Source: Sternotherus odoratus (Eukaryota > Chordata > Testudines > Kinosternidae). From it: a DNA stretch of 64,000 nt. The translations under genes and the position numbers were made by a program. Below the pieces are notes generated by a model. It was not told where the DNA came from. It saw nothing but the letters and a program-made list of their open reading frames with translations, and made no database searches. Numbering within the stretch: the first letter of the stretch is position 1; each line of letters begins with the position of its first letter. Below are positions 46,549 through 58,992 of the stretch, in pieces. The stretch spans positions 24,812,189 to 24,876,188 of the forward strand of contig JAVMKO010000010.1 of the NCBI GenBank assembly GCA_032164245.1. The letters run 5' to 3'.

Positions 46549-46608
46549 CATCACTCTGGAGTTAGTCTCTAAGGTGCTACAAGTATTCCTCGCTTTCATC
46601 ACTCTGGA
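46549..46608 (+). mobile_element. 36-bp Penelope-like insertion with 12-bp TSD
   Basis: CATCACTCTGGA at 46549-46560 is repeated at 46597-46608. Between them is only the last 36 bp of the family 3' tail (GTTAGTCTCTAAGGTGCTAC and the AAGTATTCCTCGCTTT end). This is an extreme 5' truncation and fixes the family's 3' terminus. Confidence 0.85.
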
Positions 46609-46978
46609 GGTGCCTGCAGAGGTTGCTGATATTCTAAATATCCTGGGGTGTGTTGACAATAACCAGTTACTAAAGAACTACATGTAACATAAAACAAATA
46701 TAGTGTTTTTGCCCAAGAGAAGAATCCAAAAATATATCTTTAATAACCGATCACTGTGTCCAACTATATAAATTCTCATCTCCTAAAAGTGATGCATTTA
46801 CTATGCAGAAAGTGAAAAGTGACCATCTCTAATATACTGTAGAAATAAAAGCACATAATTAAGAGACAGTTTTGACTTAAATGTGAATGTGAATTTCTGT
46901 ATCACCTAAGAGCCCTAATCATGGACCTGTACTTTGTGCTGTACAGACACATAACTTATAGTCAAATGAATCTCAACA

Positions 46979-47416
46979 AAAATGATTAGGGGCCTGGAGC
47001 GCATGACTTATGAGGAGAGGCTGAGAGAACTGGGATTGTTTAGTCTACAGAAGAGAAGACTGAGGGGAGATTTGATAACTGCTTTCAAATACCTGAAAGG
47101 GGATTCTAAAGAAGATGGATCTAGACTTTTCTCAGTGGTATCAGATGACAGAACAAGGAGTAATGGTCTCAAGTTTCAGTTGGGAAGGTTTAGATTGGAT
47201 ATTAGGAAAAACTTTTTCACTAGGAGGGTGGTGAACCATTGGAATGGGTTACCTAGGGAGGTGGTAGAATCACCTTCCTTAGAGGTTTTTAAGGTCAGGC
47301 TTGACAAAGCCCTGGCTGGGATGATTTAGCTGGGGATTGATCCTGCTTTAAGTAGGGGGTTGGACTAGATGACCTCCAGAGGTCCCTTCCAACCCTAATA
47401 TTCTATGATTCTATGA
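46979..47416 (+). mobile_element. CR1 LINE 3' end
   Basis: The end of ORF2 is followed by the CR1 3' UTR (GGTTGGACTAGATGACCTCC, TCCCTTCCAACCCTAATATT) and the octamer-type tail ATTCTATGATTCTATGA. It is 5' truncated, as usual. A short MIR-like phrase (46905-46950) precedes it. Confidence 0.92.
46982..47329 (+). pseudogene. CR1 ORF2 C-terminal fragment (115 codons)
   Basis: Open frame with the CR1 C-terminal signature: [68 protein letters not shown]. The reverse transcriptase and endonuclease domains are absent. The lack of stops suggests a fairly young insertion. Confidence 0.9.
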
Positions 47417-49459
47417 ATGCAAATCTGTAAAAACTCTAGTAATGAACATGGATATAGACCTTTATTGGGCAAGTGGTTGATTTCTCAGTGTATAAACTGG
47501 TAGGGCCAGATCTTCAGCTTGTTCAAACTGGTGCAGCTTGATTGAAGTCTCTGGACCGACACTGATTGACACCAGATTTAGCCCCTATATATTAAACTTT
47601 CCCATACTAATATACATCCATTTAAGTTTTCAGCCTTATCTTTATGCACACATGCAACATTATTTCAGGTCAGAGTATTATTATCTCTTATTGGATTAAT
47701 CTATAAACAAAAAATTGTATTATCTACAAATCTAAAAAATAGATTAAGTAAGGTATTAAACCTAGAATGCCAGATAATCTTTTAAACAGGTTTCATATAT
47801 TGATCCTCATGCAGACTCTTCTCTACACTTTAAACCTATGTGGAATGTTGACGAGACAGTGAGATCCCTCAGTTTATAATATTACGTTTTTTAATGTTCT
47901 GTGGAGTCAAGAGAAAATTATCAAAAACAGACAGAGAGTATCATAAGGATTTTAAAAGGGAGAAGACATCAAGTAAATGGTAACAACTATCGGCACTTAA
48001 GATTCATTTAACATTTAAGCAAGCTAGACATTATTCTGCATGGGGAATGCAAAAATTGTGCAGAAATGTCCTAAATAATTTTTCATAAATAGACCCCAAA
48101 GGTTAATGTCTTCTACTCATACATTTTGTTTGTCATACATCATAGCCATATAAAAGATGTTTAACATCAAACAACTATCAAACAACTGGTAACAACTATC
48201 AGTGCTTAAGATTATATTGTAATATAATGTTCAATTTATTACAATATAATCTTACCCCAGATGCTTACATGAATAGTTTACTGATATTAGTAAGGTTTAG
48301 TGGAATCAGCATCCTCCTGACAATGCTATTCCTTGCTTGGATGCTAGAAGACTTTATTAAAGAGCATAGGACCAAATTCACAAAGTGGTCTCAGTATTGC
48401 AACACCTAATTCCTAGGTGCTCTGCTACATAGTGGAATTCACAGCCCTGAATTAGGGAGCCCAAGGTCTCCATGCATTGTATGGGGAGAGTTAGGCACTT
48501 AAGAAAGGGATTCTCAGAAGGCAGTAAACTGAGCAGAGAGCCTCCTAAACTAGCCTGGAGTGTAATGCAGAAGAAAGGGGACAGGGGTTCTACATGATAT
48601 ATTCACAAAAGGATTTAGGTGCCTGACAGGCTTGAGGGAGGTACCTAGGATTCTCAGCCATGAATCCTCTCTACCAAAGCCAGACCAGTCATTTCTTGCA
48701 AAAAATGAGAAAGAGAGAAACCCTGCAGCCTGTTTCGGATTAATAGCCTAGTGGTAATTCTGCAGGCCAAATTTAGCAGTGCAGCTCCATTGCTACAGTT
48801 ACTTCAGGGATCATTTGGGCCCCATATATGCTCCAGTTACTAGTTCTCCTCTTATTATTATTGTTGTCTTCCTGTCTGAGTTCCAGAGATAAGAAATAAT
48901 GAGAAGATAGAATACAGTATCAGCAGTTTTAGTATATTGGTTAATAATCTTAAAGATCTTAAAGATACATGCTGAAACCACCAAATCAAGATTCTGGGGG
49001 GAAAATTTAACTTTATTTTGATTTCTTAATCAGTTTATATTTTAAAATAATTTACAAGGTTTAAGAAAAGTTATTTAATGTTCCAAATTAAATGCTATTT
49101 GTCCTAAGATTACTGAATAATAGATTTTATTATGATTTAAATACCACAGAATATCTTAAATATGTTTTCTGATAGATCTGGGGCAGTAAATTCCTTCTGG
49201 ACATTTATCTCTGAAAGTACATTGAGAGGAATAAACAGCTGTCGGGAATATAAATGCTAAATCATCAAAATGCTGACTCAGTGCTGTTGAAATTACAATA
49301 TGTTCATACAATGCAGAGGTAACATGTCATACACCAACTAGTCATTTTTTCTGTTTGAACAACTATAAACTAATTGAACTAAAAGGCTGGAACAAAACTG
49401 AGGAATAGACAACAAATGAGAAACTAAGAAAGATTTTAAAGTCACTCCATCTTTTAAGT
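47417..49459. other. No gene recognised
   Basis: AT-rich sequence. A short phrase at 47500-47590 (GGGCCAGATCTTCAGC, GACACCAGATTTAGCCCC) belongs to a dispersed motif seen elsewhere in the window. Direct repeats of AACAACTATC occur at 48165-48200. Confidence 0.5.
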
Positions 49460-49761
49460 CAGTGGTTCGCAACCTTCTTAGACTACTGTGCCTTTCAGGA
49501 GTCTGATTTGTCTTGCGTACCCCAAGTTACACCTCACTTAAAAATGACTTTCTTACAGAATCAGACATAAAAATACAATAGTGTCACAGTGCACTACTAT
49601 TGAGAAATTGCTTACTTTCTCATTTTATCTGTATGAAATTTTAGTTTGTACTGGACTTCACTAGTGCATTTTATGTAGCCTGTTGTAAAACTAGGCAAAT
49701 ATCTAGATGCTTTGATGTACTACCTGGGAGACCTCTGCATACCCCTGGTTGAGAACCACTG
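49460..49761. mobile_element. hAT-type MITE (302 bp)
   Basis: Left end CAGTGGTTCGCAACCTTCTT; right end complement CAGTGGTTCTCAACCAGGGG. The interior is AT-rich and non-coding. The target duplication is unclear (TTTAAGT and TCTAAGT near the ends). Confidence 0.75.
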
Positions 49762-52700
49762 TCTAAGTGGCCAGACAACTGGCAAAAAAGAAATACTGAC
49801 CAATAAAGCTAAGAACAGTTAAACCCTCAGCTTCTGTAAAAATTATTCTTTTAACAGATTTCTCTCTTTTAACTATCATCTCATTAGCAGCCTGATCGTG
49901 TTCTTAGTGAAGTTAATTGAGTTCATCCATTGAATTTAATAGAAACAGGATCTGGCCCTAAAACATTTAGGTCTTCATCCTGCCAACCTTTATTCATGTG
50001 AAAGTCCCACTAAAGTCAGTGACTCCAGTTCTCAGTTATCCTGACTTGGTGCATCTATAGAGGGATGAGCAAGGTGGCTTTAAACACCAGGGGTGCTCCC
50101 CGGGTTCTTGGAATAGCCAGGTGCTTGCACAGTTCTGGCATAAGCTCAAGTAGCCTCAGAGTTTCTCTAACCTATACACCGGCTAGCCATGGTTATACCC
50201 CTTTACTAATTTCTGACTCACTCTGTGTCAGTGAGCATCTCTGTGTCAGTCAGGGAAGCCTGTTATGCTGCAAAAGTTATCTTAAAGGCTCCGGATAGAT
50301 CTGCTGCCTTTAACATCACCCAAGCAGTATCAATAGGCTTTAGGGTAAGGGAGAATCAGGCCAAATGGATCTAATTGCATAAATAAGTACAGATCTCAAC
50401 ATGAGTTAGTGTTTGCAGGAATGGGCTCTCATACTGGAGGTTCAATATGAGTTAGTCTGACACATAATAAATTAAATTTTCGAACAAGTTTTTTTTTCAG
50501 AGCAAAATCTAACAATTTGTTATAAAAGAAGGTTTGTTATTTTATTTTACTAACTTTTTGATCCTCTGTCAAAGATGTGAGAGTTCAAATCCATTTAGCT
50601 ACGATGGTTTCATCCTCATTCTCTTGTGAAACTATTTACAATCTGGACACGATCAAGCACTTCTTATTCATGCAAAACTCACTCTTTGTGGCCCTTTGAT
50701 TTAGGTGGAATTTGGGTCTAGAGTCAGTGAGCAGAGAACTTGGCCCAATCTCAATTTTTTCTTGAGTAAGGGATGACCTAGGAAAAGCAGTGCTGAAGGG
50801 TCTAGAGCGGAACAAATTACATTACACTTAACTCGTTTGTTTCATAAGCCTTAAAAATGTATATACACATTCCTAAAATCATTTATCTCAATTGCCAATA
50901 TTCCCCTTCATGCCTCCTCACTGATCTGCATGTAATTCTTTGGCCAGTACAGTTCCCTAGGGACTACAACCTAAGTCTTATGAAGGGACATTTGCATAGT
51001 CTTCTGGATGTAAGCTCTGCCATAAATCCTACAGCCCTATTGAAACTGAAGATTCTGCCTCTCAAAAGTATGACCCTAGGCATGTACTGAGCAATGATGT
51101 GTGTGCGTGTGTTTGTGTGTGTAAAAGAGAGAGAGAGAGAAAGAGAGACTATTTTAAAATATGGCACTAAAATTAGAAACTCTTTCTACCTACAAGATGA
51201 AACTTCTGCACAAAAATCTAAACCAGGAAGTTTTGTAAAATGAAATTAAAAGTGAAAGATGACAGAATACAGGTGTATTGCTTAAAGAAATAGAAGTTTT
51301 CACAAAGAAAGACTCTTTCATAGAGCTTCTTTTCAACTGTATCTGCAGGCACAGTTTTGTGATTCATCAGACCTCCTCAAGCTATCAAGATTTCTCAAGC
51401 CGAAATCCTTCCTAGCAGAACAATTTCTCTTCTGGGCTCTCTGATCTCATGGCATCTTTGTCATGACTAAGTTACCAGACAGCTTCACATGGGAGCCCAG
51501 GGTTCTGAAAATCCAGTCTGGAGGCATAGTTTCATTCCTCTAGGAATAGTCATCTCATTTTGTAAGATGACTGAAATTTGCCCTGCACTGTCATGTCAAG
51601 CCTCCACATTCCAAGTCATCCAGCTGTTATTAATGTGTTATGTAGTTAGTATTTCTCTATGTGATATCTATTGTCAGCTAACATTTCCCACATGATAATA
51701 AAGAAGCTGATTTTTAAAACTTTATTTAAAAACTATATTACATATACAAGATAATAAACCAGTGGAGTAGAAGGTGCCTTTCAGCTAAACTGAAGAACAA
51801 AATGAAACATAGCATGTATATACACATAAATTATATATCAGATATGTTTGACAACTTATATCATTACAAACATGCAGATATTAGGGAGGTAAGATTGCAA
51901 CCAGCTCCTTTTATAGATCTACCTGAGCCCTTCTGTTCTTTTGATTTGGAAAATTGGTTTGACCAGAAATTTGCCAGACAAAGGAAACTGTTTCTGCAAA
52001 CTTTGAAGAAAATTTGTCAAGCATATTTTGAGTTACCTTTAAAAAAATTACCACAATTTGACTTCTGTGTAATGTTGTTTCCCCACCTCAAAAACGACAT
52101 GCACTATCCCTTTACATTTCCCATATTCTATATTACTTGTTTCCTCTGATTACTTTATTCAAAAAGTATCAAGGGAACATCTTCTGTTCACATGTTTATG
52201 ACACATGTATAAGCTATTGGATCTATGTTCTTACCTTCTCAAGCCCTCTGCCTAGAGAAGATTTTGGTGCGTTGGGAAGATGGTTATATTGTCCAGACTT
52301 TGACATCTGGCACTAAGATCAGCACAGATACAGAGAATCTGAAGTAATTTAACCTCTTGCCCTAATCCCAACTTCTGTTGAGCAGCCTTTCTTCAGATAT
52401 GTGCTTCCAAATTAGCCCAGGATTTCTTATGTCATGGTAGCTCTAATCCTTCCAATCAGGGACATATTATCTAGGGGCAGTCCTAGAGCAAGATTTTTTT
52501 ACCCTGGTTATATTCTAAATAAAGAATTCCTTTCCCTTCCTTGCTTCCCCTCCCCCAATCATTCTGAGAGGAAATCATGGTTGTATTTGTTTGTGTTCTT
52601 ATACTATGAATTTGTGATTTTATTTTCATTGTTGCTGGGATTGTAGCTGGGTTCCAGCATTATTCCTTTAATGGCATCTTTACCTTGAACAGTCCTGCTA

Positions 52701-55587
52701 AATAAGACTTTCTTGCTTCATTAATCATAGTAGTTTGCCTCTGGCTTCTGATTCTGTGGTTCAGCTTTCTCATTTGTAATAACTGTAAGCTTTGGATTTG
52801 CTACTGATCTCAATGGCACTTAAAACATCTTCTATTCACAGTCTGATTCATTTCCTGCTTCTGCACTTCTGTTCCATCTTATCTGTCATCTCTATTTTTT
52901 TGACTTTCTCCTGCTCCATTCATTTATCTATTGTAGTCATAAAACAACTGAAGCATAGGTTCAACATATACAATCTCCTTATACTGTTTCTGCTTGTCCA
53001 GGTCCTTGAGGCCCTCCATTTCCATTGTGTTCTTCCTTGTCCTGAATGTTTATACTCTCTAAGGAATGGTTATTCTTCACATTTTAACAATCTCATTTCC
53101 TCCATGAGCCTCTCACACTTGAAATTCTATCCATCTAATAGTATTGGAGTTCTTCCCTAGGGCTTTGGAGTGGGTAATAGTGAAGCATGTTAGTGTGCTT
53201 GGAGCTGTATAAAACATAAATATGGACTGAGCACTTTTATTACCCAGGTCCCAGTTGTCAAACAAAGATAGTTCTTAAGATTTATTTCTCATTTGAAAGA
53301 GACTTGCTTTTAAATTCACCCATCCTCATAACCAAACTATGGGCCATATCCTCATCTTGTATAACTGACACTGATCCATTGAGGCCATAGATTACAAGAG
53401 TTCCTGTTATAGTTGGCAGATAATACCCTTTAAAAAAATCAGTCTGAACTTTATGTATGGTTGGAGCTTTAGGAGTGCCAATGCCACAGTCTAATAAAAA
53501 CCTGGCACAGAGAGATTGCTGTCATAGAGAAACGTTAGGCTGTTGCATTAACTAAAAACAATAGATGAATAAATCAGTTTGCTTTCTTGCTTTTCCATTG
53601 CCAGCATGTGAGGCAAAGATTAAGTTCTGCGTTGTTGGCTAGGTTTAGTGTTTTATTTTTGTCTCATTTTGTTGTATGTCTGCTTTCCTCCCACAATGAA
53701 ATCCCGACTCCAGTCTTAGGTCTTCTGAGACACCTCCCTATAAAAGCAACACTTGCAGCCACAGACTCCCCTGGGAGGAGTTTGCTTTTTATTTGGATCA
53801 TTTATTTATTTATTCTTTTTATTTGGATCATTTAAAATCTTCAAAGACCAGCTGTACCTACCGTATGTCTTAATGCTCATGCAGAACCATATGTTCCACT
53901 TCTGCATAAAACCCATGTAAGGAGAACACTTATATAAAAATCTCTATAGCTTTTGTTGCTGCAAATAACTACTGCATGTTCCCTTTGGTAAGACTGAATT
54001 GTCAGAGTATGGAAGAAGTAGGGGCTCATGACTTTAATTCCATATATAGTCTGAAGACATAAGGAATCCTAATGATCTCTGGACAAACATGGTAGATCCT
54101 CTGCTTCTTGTCTTCCGCCAAACCCCAAAATTAGAAGCAATGCTCCCACTAGCCAGCTGCAGGACCACAGTGTGCAAAGTGTAAGTTACAATTATGAAGC
54201 TGTTTTAGAAGTAGGCAGGCTTCTTTCCAAAGGACACAACTGTTAAAAAGTGGCTGTTCCCAAAATCTTCCAAGCCCTCATTTTCCAGCATAAGAATTTT
54301 TCTATCTGGATCATACAGAGGGCAGTAGATACATAATGCTGGGGGAATTATAATATATAGATGCCTTTTTCCACCTTGCAGCCTTTTGAAGTACCTGATG
54401 TGATTTTTGGCCATTTGCTCCCTCTACTCTACCTAAGCAAAATGGGCCATACTTACCAGAGTCAATCACTGAGAACTATAGACATTATTCAATAGTGAGG
54501 CACAATAGGGTGCCTTAAATTTCCCAGGGTTTCCCAGTGTCCTGGTTTTCTGGATAAAATGAACCCTTTAATGTTGTTTTCACATCCTTTTAACATTATA
54601 TTAATTAATTAAAGCCAAGACAAATTAAATCTCTCATGGAATACAAATGGGGAAAAACACCAATACAAATCAAACCTTATTCATACAAGCAGCTCTTATT
54701 CACTCAAGTACTTCCCATTGAGTTCAACATTATTTGCTGTTCATGTGATTAAGATCTATTGACACATGTAGAGGGTTGGTGGTACTTATCCTTCTTTCTC
54801 TGGGGAGAGAGAAGTGCATGAAGGGAACAGCTTATACTACAGGACCTATAAATGTCCTAGTAAACATAGTCAGAATGTAGAATAAGGGAAAGAGAGTAAT
54901 CTTTATGGTGTTGTAGGCCATTCCAGGCCTTAGTGGTATAGTAATGTGAGACACATTTGAGAGTAAGTTTGGAACTTGGTTTCTTAGCCAATGAGATATG
55001 GCATTGTCAGTCTGTGTGCGTAATAGAAGGCCATTTTACATTGCCTTTAGAGCACTTCCCCCAGACTGCAAAGGTATGAATTAAATTTAATGATGCTGAA
55101 GAGGAGAGGTATCAAAAGCTCTCAAAAACACAATATCACAGTATTGACCCAATGTGGTTGCCTGTGCAAAAATCTTTAATTCTTTCACATGGGCTCTTTT
55201 CCTATTATCTTCCTTCTATTTGATGATAGCCAAAAAAATGTGCAACAAACGAGACTGTGCTTCAATATCTCCTAACAAAAACAAAACAGCAGAATTACAA
55301 AGCAGAAAATAAAGTTCTTTTTTCATCAGAGAAGTCCAAATGGGATCAAAGGACAAATAGTTGATTACTATAATAAAAGGTGCTAATGAGATTCAGAGAG
55401 ATGGAGCTCGAGCCAAAAGGTGAAAAATATATTACTGTAGATTACAAGAAAAAGGGATTGGAAAAGGAATTTTAAAGTGATATTACATACTATCGGAAAT
55501 GTATTTGTCCTCAATGCAGGTTAGATATGCGAACAAATATACCTGTGTTATATAGTGTTTGTACTACAATATTACAATGTATTTGTA
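49762..55587. other. No gene recognised in about 5.8 kb
   Basis: AT-rich sequence with a (GT)n/(GA)n compound tract at 51103-51146. The open frame at 51802-52149 has an unusual, non-repeat-like composition but no splice support or known family. Other frames here are short and uninformative. Confidence 0.45.
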
Positions 55588-55890
55588 AAGAACATAAGAA
55601 TGGCTGTACTGGGTCAGACCAAAGGTCCATCAGCCCAGAATCCTGTCTACCAACAGTGGCCAATGCCAGGTGCCCCGGCGTGAGTGAACCTAACAGGTAA
55701 TTATCAAGTGATCTCTTTCCTGCCATCCATCACCACCCTCTGACAAATAGATGCTAAGGATACCTTCCTTACCCATCTTGGCTAATAGCGATTAATGGAC
55801 TTAACCTCCATGAATTTATCCAGTTATCTTTTAAACCCTGTTATAGGTCTAGCCTTCACAACCTCCTCAGGCAAGGAGATCCAGGCAGAG
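55588..55890. repeat. Interspersed repeat, class uncertain
   Basis: It begins AACATAAGAATGGCTGTACT and contains GGTCAGACCAAAGGTCCATC, ATTATCAAGTGATCTCTTTC and CTTCACAACCTCCTCAGGCA. I recall this as a very common reptile repeat, but cannot say from which element. It is truncated at the right. Confidence 0.6.
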
Positions 55891-56039
55891 TATGTAACAT
55901 AATCCAGTGTTATGGAAAACTAAAATTATTGCAGTAGGTATAAGGGAAAGATTCCATGGAAGCTATATCTTAACATTTCCCTGTTTTTATATTAATGGCT
56001 AGATTATGTTCTGTATACGGCTTTTAACTACATAGTGTC

Positions 56040-56741
56040 TGTAACAGGGCGGCGGCGACTCACCCCTGCGGCGCCTCCTGCTGGTTCCTCAGGGAATTAG
56101 CGTCCCAGCATCCGGAGCGCCCTCTGCAGGGGTCCCGCTCCTGCTCTGGCCCCGTGTCCCTCCCAGACCTCGGTGCCCTCTAACTGAGGGCACTGCACCC
56201 CTGCAGTACCCCCTTAGGTCCAAGGGTCTCCCCTCCCTGGGGAACCCTCCACCCCCTATCCCCTCAGACTAGGCAACTGCCAGTCACCACTTGCCCCCGC
56301 TCACTGAGGCAGACTGCAGTATCATTGCCACTCATCACTGGCAAGGGGGGTTGGCCTGCTGCTTCTACCCCTCTAGTTACGGGCTGCCCCTCGCAACCCC
56401 AGTGCCCCTGGGTGGGGCCTTCTTCTAGGCCCTGCAGCCTGGGGCTCTCAGGCTAGAGCTTCCCCAGCTCCTCGTGCCTAGCCCCAGCCTTGCACCACCC
56501 TGGACACTTACTCAGGCTCCCAGCAGCTAGGCCTATCTGCCTTCTCCCAAGAGAAGGAGACTCTCTCCCTGTCTCCCTGCCCCGCAGCCTTTTTATCCAG
56601 GCCTGCGAGTGTTTGGGGCGTGGCCACCCAGCTGAGCCTACTTCCAAATCAAGCTGGGAGTTTGCTGGCTCCCGGCCACAACCCCCTTCCTGGACTGTTT
56701 CAAGCCCCTTCGGGCAGGGAGCAGGTGGTCACCCCGCTACA
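56040..56741 (-). repeat. 3' LTR (702 bp)
   Basis: It reads TGTAACAGGGCGGC to CCCCGCTACA on the plus strand. It shares an apparently identical 228-bp block (56262-56489) with the other LTR. Confidence 0.9.
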
Positions 56742-56753
56742 TATCCCCCCCTT
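56742..56753 (-). promoter_or_regulatory. Polypurine tract
   Basis: The minus strand reads AAGGGGGGGATA directly before the 3' LTR. The gag frame's stop lies inside this tract. Confidence 0.75.
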
Positions 56754-57468
56754 AAGATCCCCACCCCTGGGGGTAGGGGGATCGCCTCGCCTGGAGGAGT
56801 CGGACATGCGCCTCCAGCGCTACCCGCTTCTTCTCCAACTCCTCCAGTTGCTTGCGCAAACGGGTCTCATCTTCCACCACCACCTCATATTCTTTCGCGA
56901 GGTCCCTGGCATTTGCGTTGGCCTCCTGCCAGGCCTGCTCAGCCGCCTCCAGCCTCGCACGTAGATCCGCAGCCCTCTGACCCTCCACTTTCAGGGTCTG
57001 GGTTGACCTGGTGGCCAGTTCCTGCACCACCTGGGCCCCAGCCTCCTGCTGGGCCCACTCTGTCTGGGTTTCCTGGTGGACGCCCTTCCCAATGATGGTC
57101 TGGATCCCGACCTCTCTCGGGGTCCCAGTCACTGCCTCCACTCTCCCCTTCATTTTTGGCCCTTCTGGGCCCTCAGGCACCTCCTTCAGCCCCACCTTAG
57201 TCTCCCTAAGGGGGCAGTGCCTCCTTATGTGGCCTGGCTCTTGGCAGCCCCAACAGGCTCCCAGCCTCTTGGCTGCCCTGGGCTTCAGCTTCGCCCTTTT
57301 CTTCTCAGGGCCAGCTCTCCTTGGGCTGCCCTCGGTTGGGCTCCTTAGGGCGGGGCAGTCCCCCTGGAGGTGTCCCCCCTGGCCACAGGCCCAACATGTC
57401 CGCAGCCGCCTGGGTTCCCTCACCCAGCGGACTATTTGAGGGACTTCCCCCAGTCCGAGGTACGCCAT
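56752..57468 (-). pseudogene. Gag-like frame with two CCHC knuckles and C-terminal coiled coil
   Basis: 238 codons. Two CX2CX4HX4C knuckles (CWACGQGGHLQGDC, residues about 25-38; CWGCQEPGHIRRHC, about 73-86) are followed by a Ser/Thr/Gly linker and a long heptad-rich coiled coil (DLRARLEAAEQAWQEANANA, LRKQLEELEKKRVALEAHVR) to the end. With the upstream knuckle this makes three. A coiled coil after the knuckles, running into the polypurine tract, is unusual for a gag. Confidence 0.7.
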
Positions 57469-57500
57469 CCTGCCCCCAGCCCCTTAGGGACAATCCCTTT

Positions 57501-57821
57501 TCAAATGTCCTTGCCTTGCACAGGCGTAACATTTCCCCTTCTTCGCCGCAGGCCTCCTGGCCCCAAGATCCTCCGAGATCCTTCCCAGAGGAGCTTCACC
57601 AGGGCCTGCTGCTCCCTCGCCAGCTGCCCCAACTGTTCATGGAGGGCTGTCTGCACCTCCCATAGTCTCTCCTGGCTTTCCTGGACCCCCTGCAGGTCCT
57701 CCGCCCCCTTTTCCCAGCAATCTGACCCTGGGGCCCAACCAGGGATGACCCCTGGGGCCTCCGCAAAGTACGCCCCAGCATACCGCGGTTCCATTGTCCT
57801 GACCTCAGTTTCCCCAGGCAC
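57501..57821 (-). pseudogene. Gag-like frame, N-terminal part
   Basis: 106 codons; a likely start is the internal MEPRYAGAYF (57794). A helical Gln/Leu/Glu-rich part (RLWEVQTALHEQLGQLAREQ) suggests a coiled coil. The frame is lost just before a zinc knuckle, CYACARQGHLKRDCP, which lies in the -1 frame at about 57490-57536 and is followed at once by TAA. This may be a programmed or a degenerative frameshift. Confidence 0.6.
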
Positions 57822-57867
57822 TTTTCCCAGTCTGTGCCTTGCCCCTTACATCAGGGGTGGACCGTCA

Positions 57868-57885
57868 TGCCCGCATTCTCCACCA
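57868..57885 (-). promoter_or_regulatory. Primer-binding-site candidate
   Basis: Three bases inside the 5' LTR the minus strand reads TGGTGGAGAATGCGGGCA, beginning with the TGG expected to pair with a tRNA 3' CCA end. I cannot assign the tRNA. Confidence 0.55.
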
Positions 57886-57888
57886 CGT

Positions 57889-58579
57889 TGTAACAGGGCG
57901 GCAACTCGCCCCTGCGACGCCTCTTTCTGGTTCCTCAGGGAATTAGCGTCCCAGCGTCCAGAGAGCCCTCTGCAGGCTGATGTCCTGCTCCTGCTCTGGC
58001 CCAGAGTCCCTCCCTGGACCCCAGTGCCCTCTAACTGAGGGTGCTGTACCTCTGCAGTACCCCCTCAGGTCCAAGGGTCTCCCCTCCCTGGGGAACCCTC
58101 CACCCCCTATCCCCACCTTGCCTCAGACTAGGCAACTGCCAGTCACCACTTGCCCCCGCTCACTGAGGCAGACTGCAGTATCATTGCCACTCATCACTGG
58201 CAAGGGGGGTTGGCCTGCTGCTTCTACCCCTCTAGTTACGGGCTGCCCCTCGCAACCCCAGTGCCCCTGGGTGGGGCCTTCTTCTAGGCCCTGCAGCCTG
58301 GGGCTCTCAGGCTAGAGCTTCCCCAGCTCCTCGTGCCTAGCCCCAGCCCTGCACCCTGGCAGGCTCCCAGCAGCTAGGCCTTCTCCCAAGAGAAGGAGAC
58401 TCTCTCCCTGTCTCCCTGCCCCACAGCCTCTGTATCCAGGCCTGCGAGTGTTTGGGGCATGGCCACCCAGCTGAGCCTACTTCCCAATCAAGCTGGGAGT
58501 TTACTGGCTCCCGGCCACAACCCCCTTCCTGGACTGTTTCAAGCCCCTTCGGCAGGGAGCGGGTGGTCACCCCGCTACA
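57889..58579 (-). repeat. 5' LTR (691 bp)
   Basis: TGTAACAGGGCGGC to CCCCGCTACA on the plus strand. The shared block is at 58121-58348. An extra 8 bp (CACCTTGC-like) lies just before it relative to the other LTR. Confidence 0.9.
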
Positions 58580-58992
58580 GTGTCTTTTAAATACTAGTCT
58601 AGAAAGGAAGGGCCAGATTAATCTCTGATGTGGCCCCACTGGAGTTTCACCATCAAGGTGAATGGCATGAATCATCACTATGTTTTCCCAGTTTTATACT
58701 GGTGTTTTCAATGCAGTTACATTGGCATAAGCATGAATTTATTGCAGTAGCAAATGTGGCTCTTATTGTTTATATTTCTTTTAATTGAACATTCAGTTAT
58801 ACCTATGATTTTGAATCTAGATGCATTTGGAATATAATGTAACTCACTCAAGTGAGTCTGTGCTTCTAGTGCCACACATTTGTAATGAGATGTCAGATAT
58901 CTGTGCATAGCAGGAGGAAGAGATGTTGAGAAATGGCTATGAACGCAACCAATGGGGCTTTTTAGTAACTTCTACCCCTACGTGGGGCTTAA

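Larger units (their letters stand above)
56035..58584 (-). mobile_element. Gag-only LTR retrotransposon (2540 bp) with 5-bp TSD
   Basis: GTGTC flanks both ends (56035-56039, 58580-58584). The LTRs (56040-56741 and 57889-58579) start TG and end CA. The primer-binding-like site and polypurine tract place the element on the minus strand. The 1147-bp interior encodes only gag-like frames; no protease, reverse transcriptase or integrase is present, so it depends on another element. The class is probably Gypsy-like, from gag style and 5-bp duplication, but without pol this is an inference. Confidence 0.85.

Noticed and set aside
56490..58315. Long plus-strand Pro-rich frames over the LTR element
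   Set aside because: They are antisense to the gag-like frames and LTRs; the polypurine tract and primer site place the element on the minus strand.
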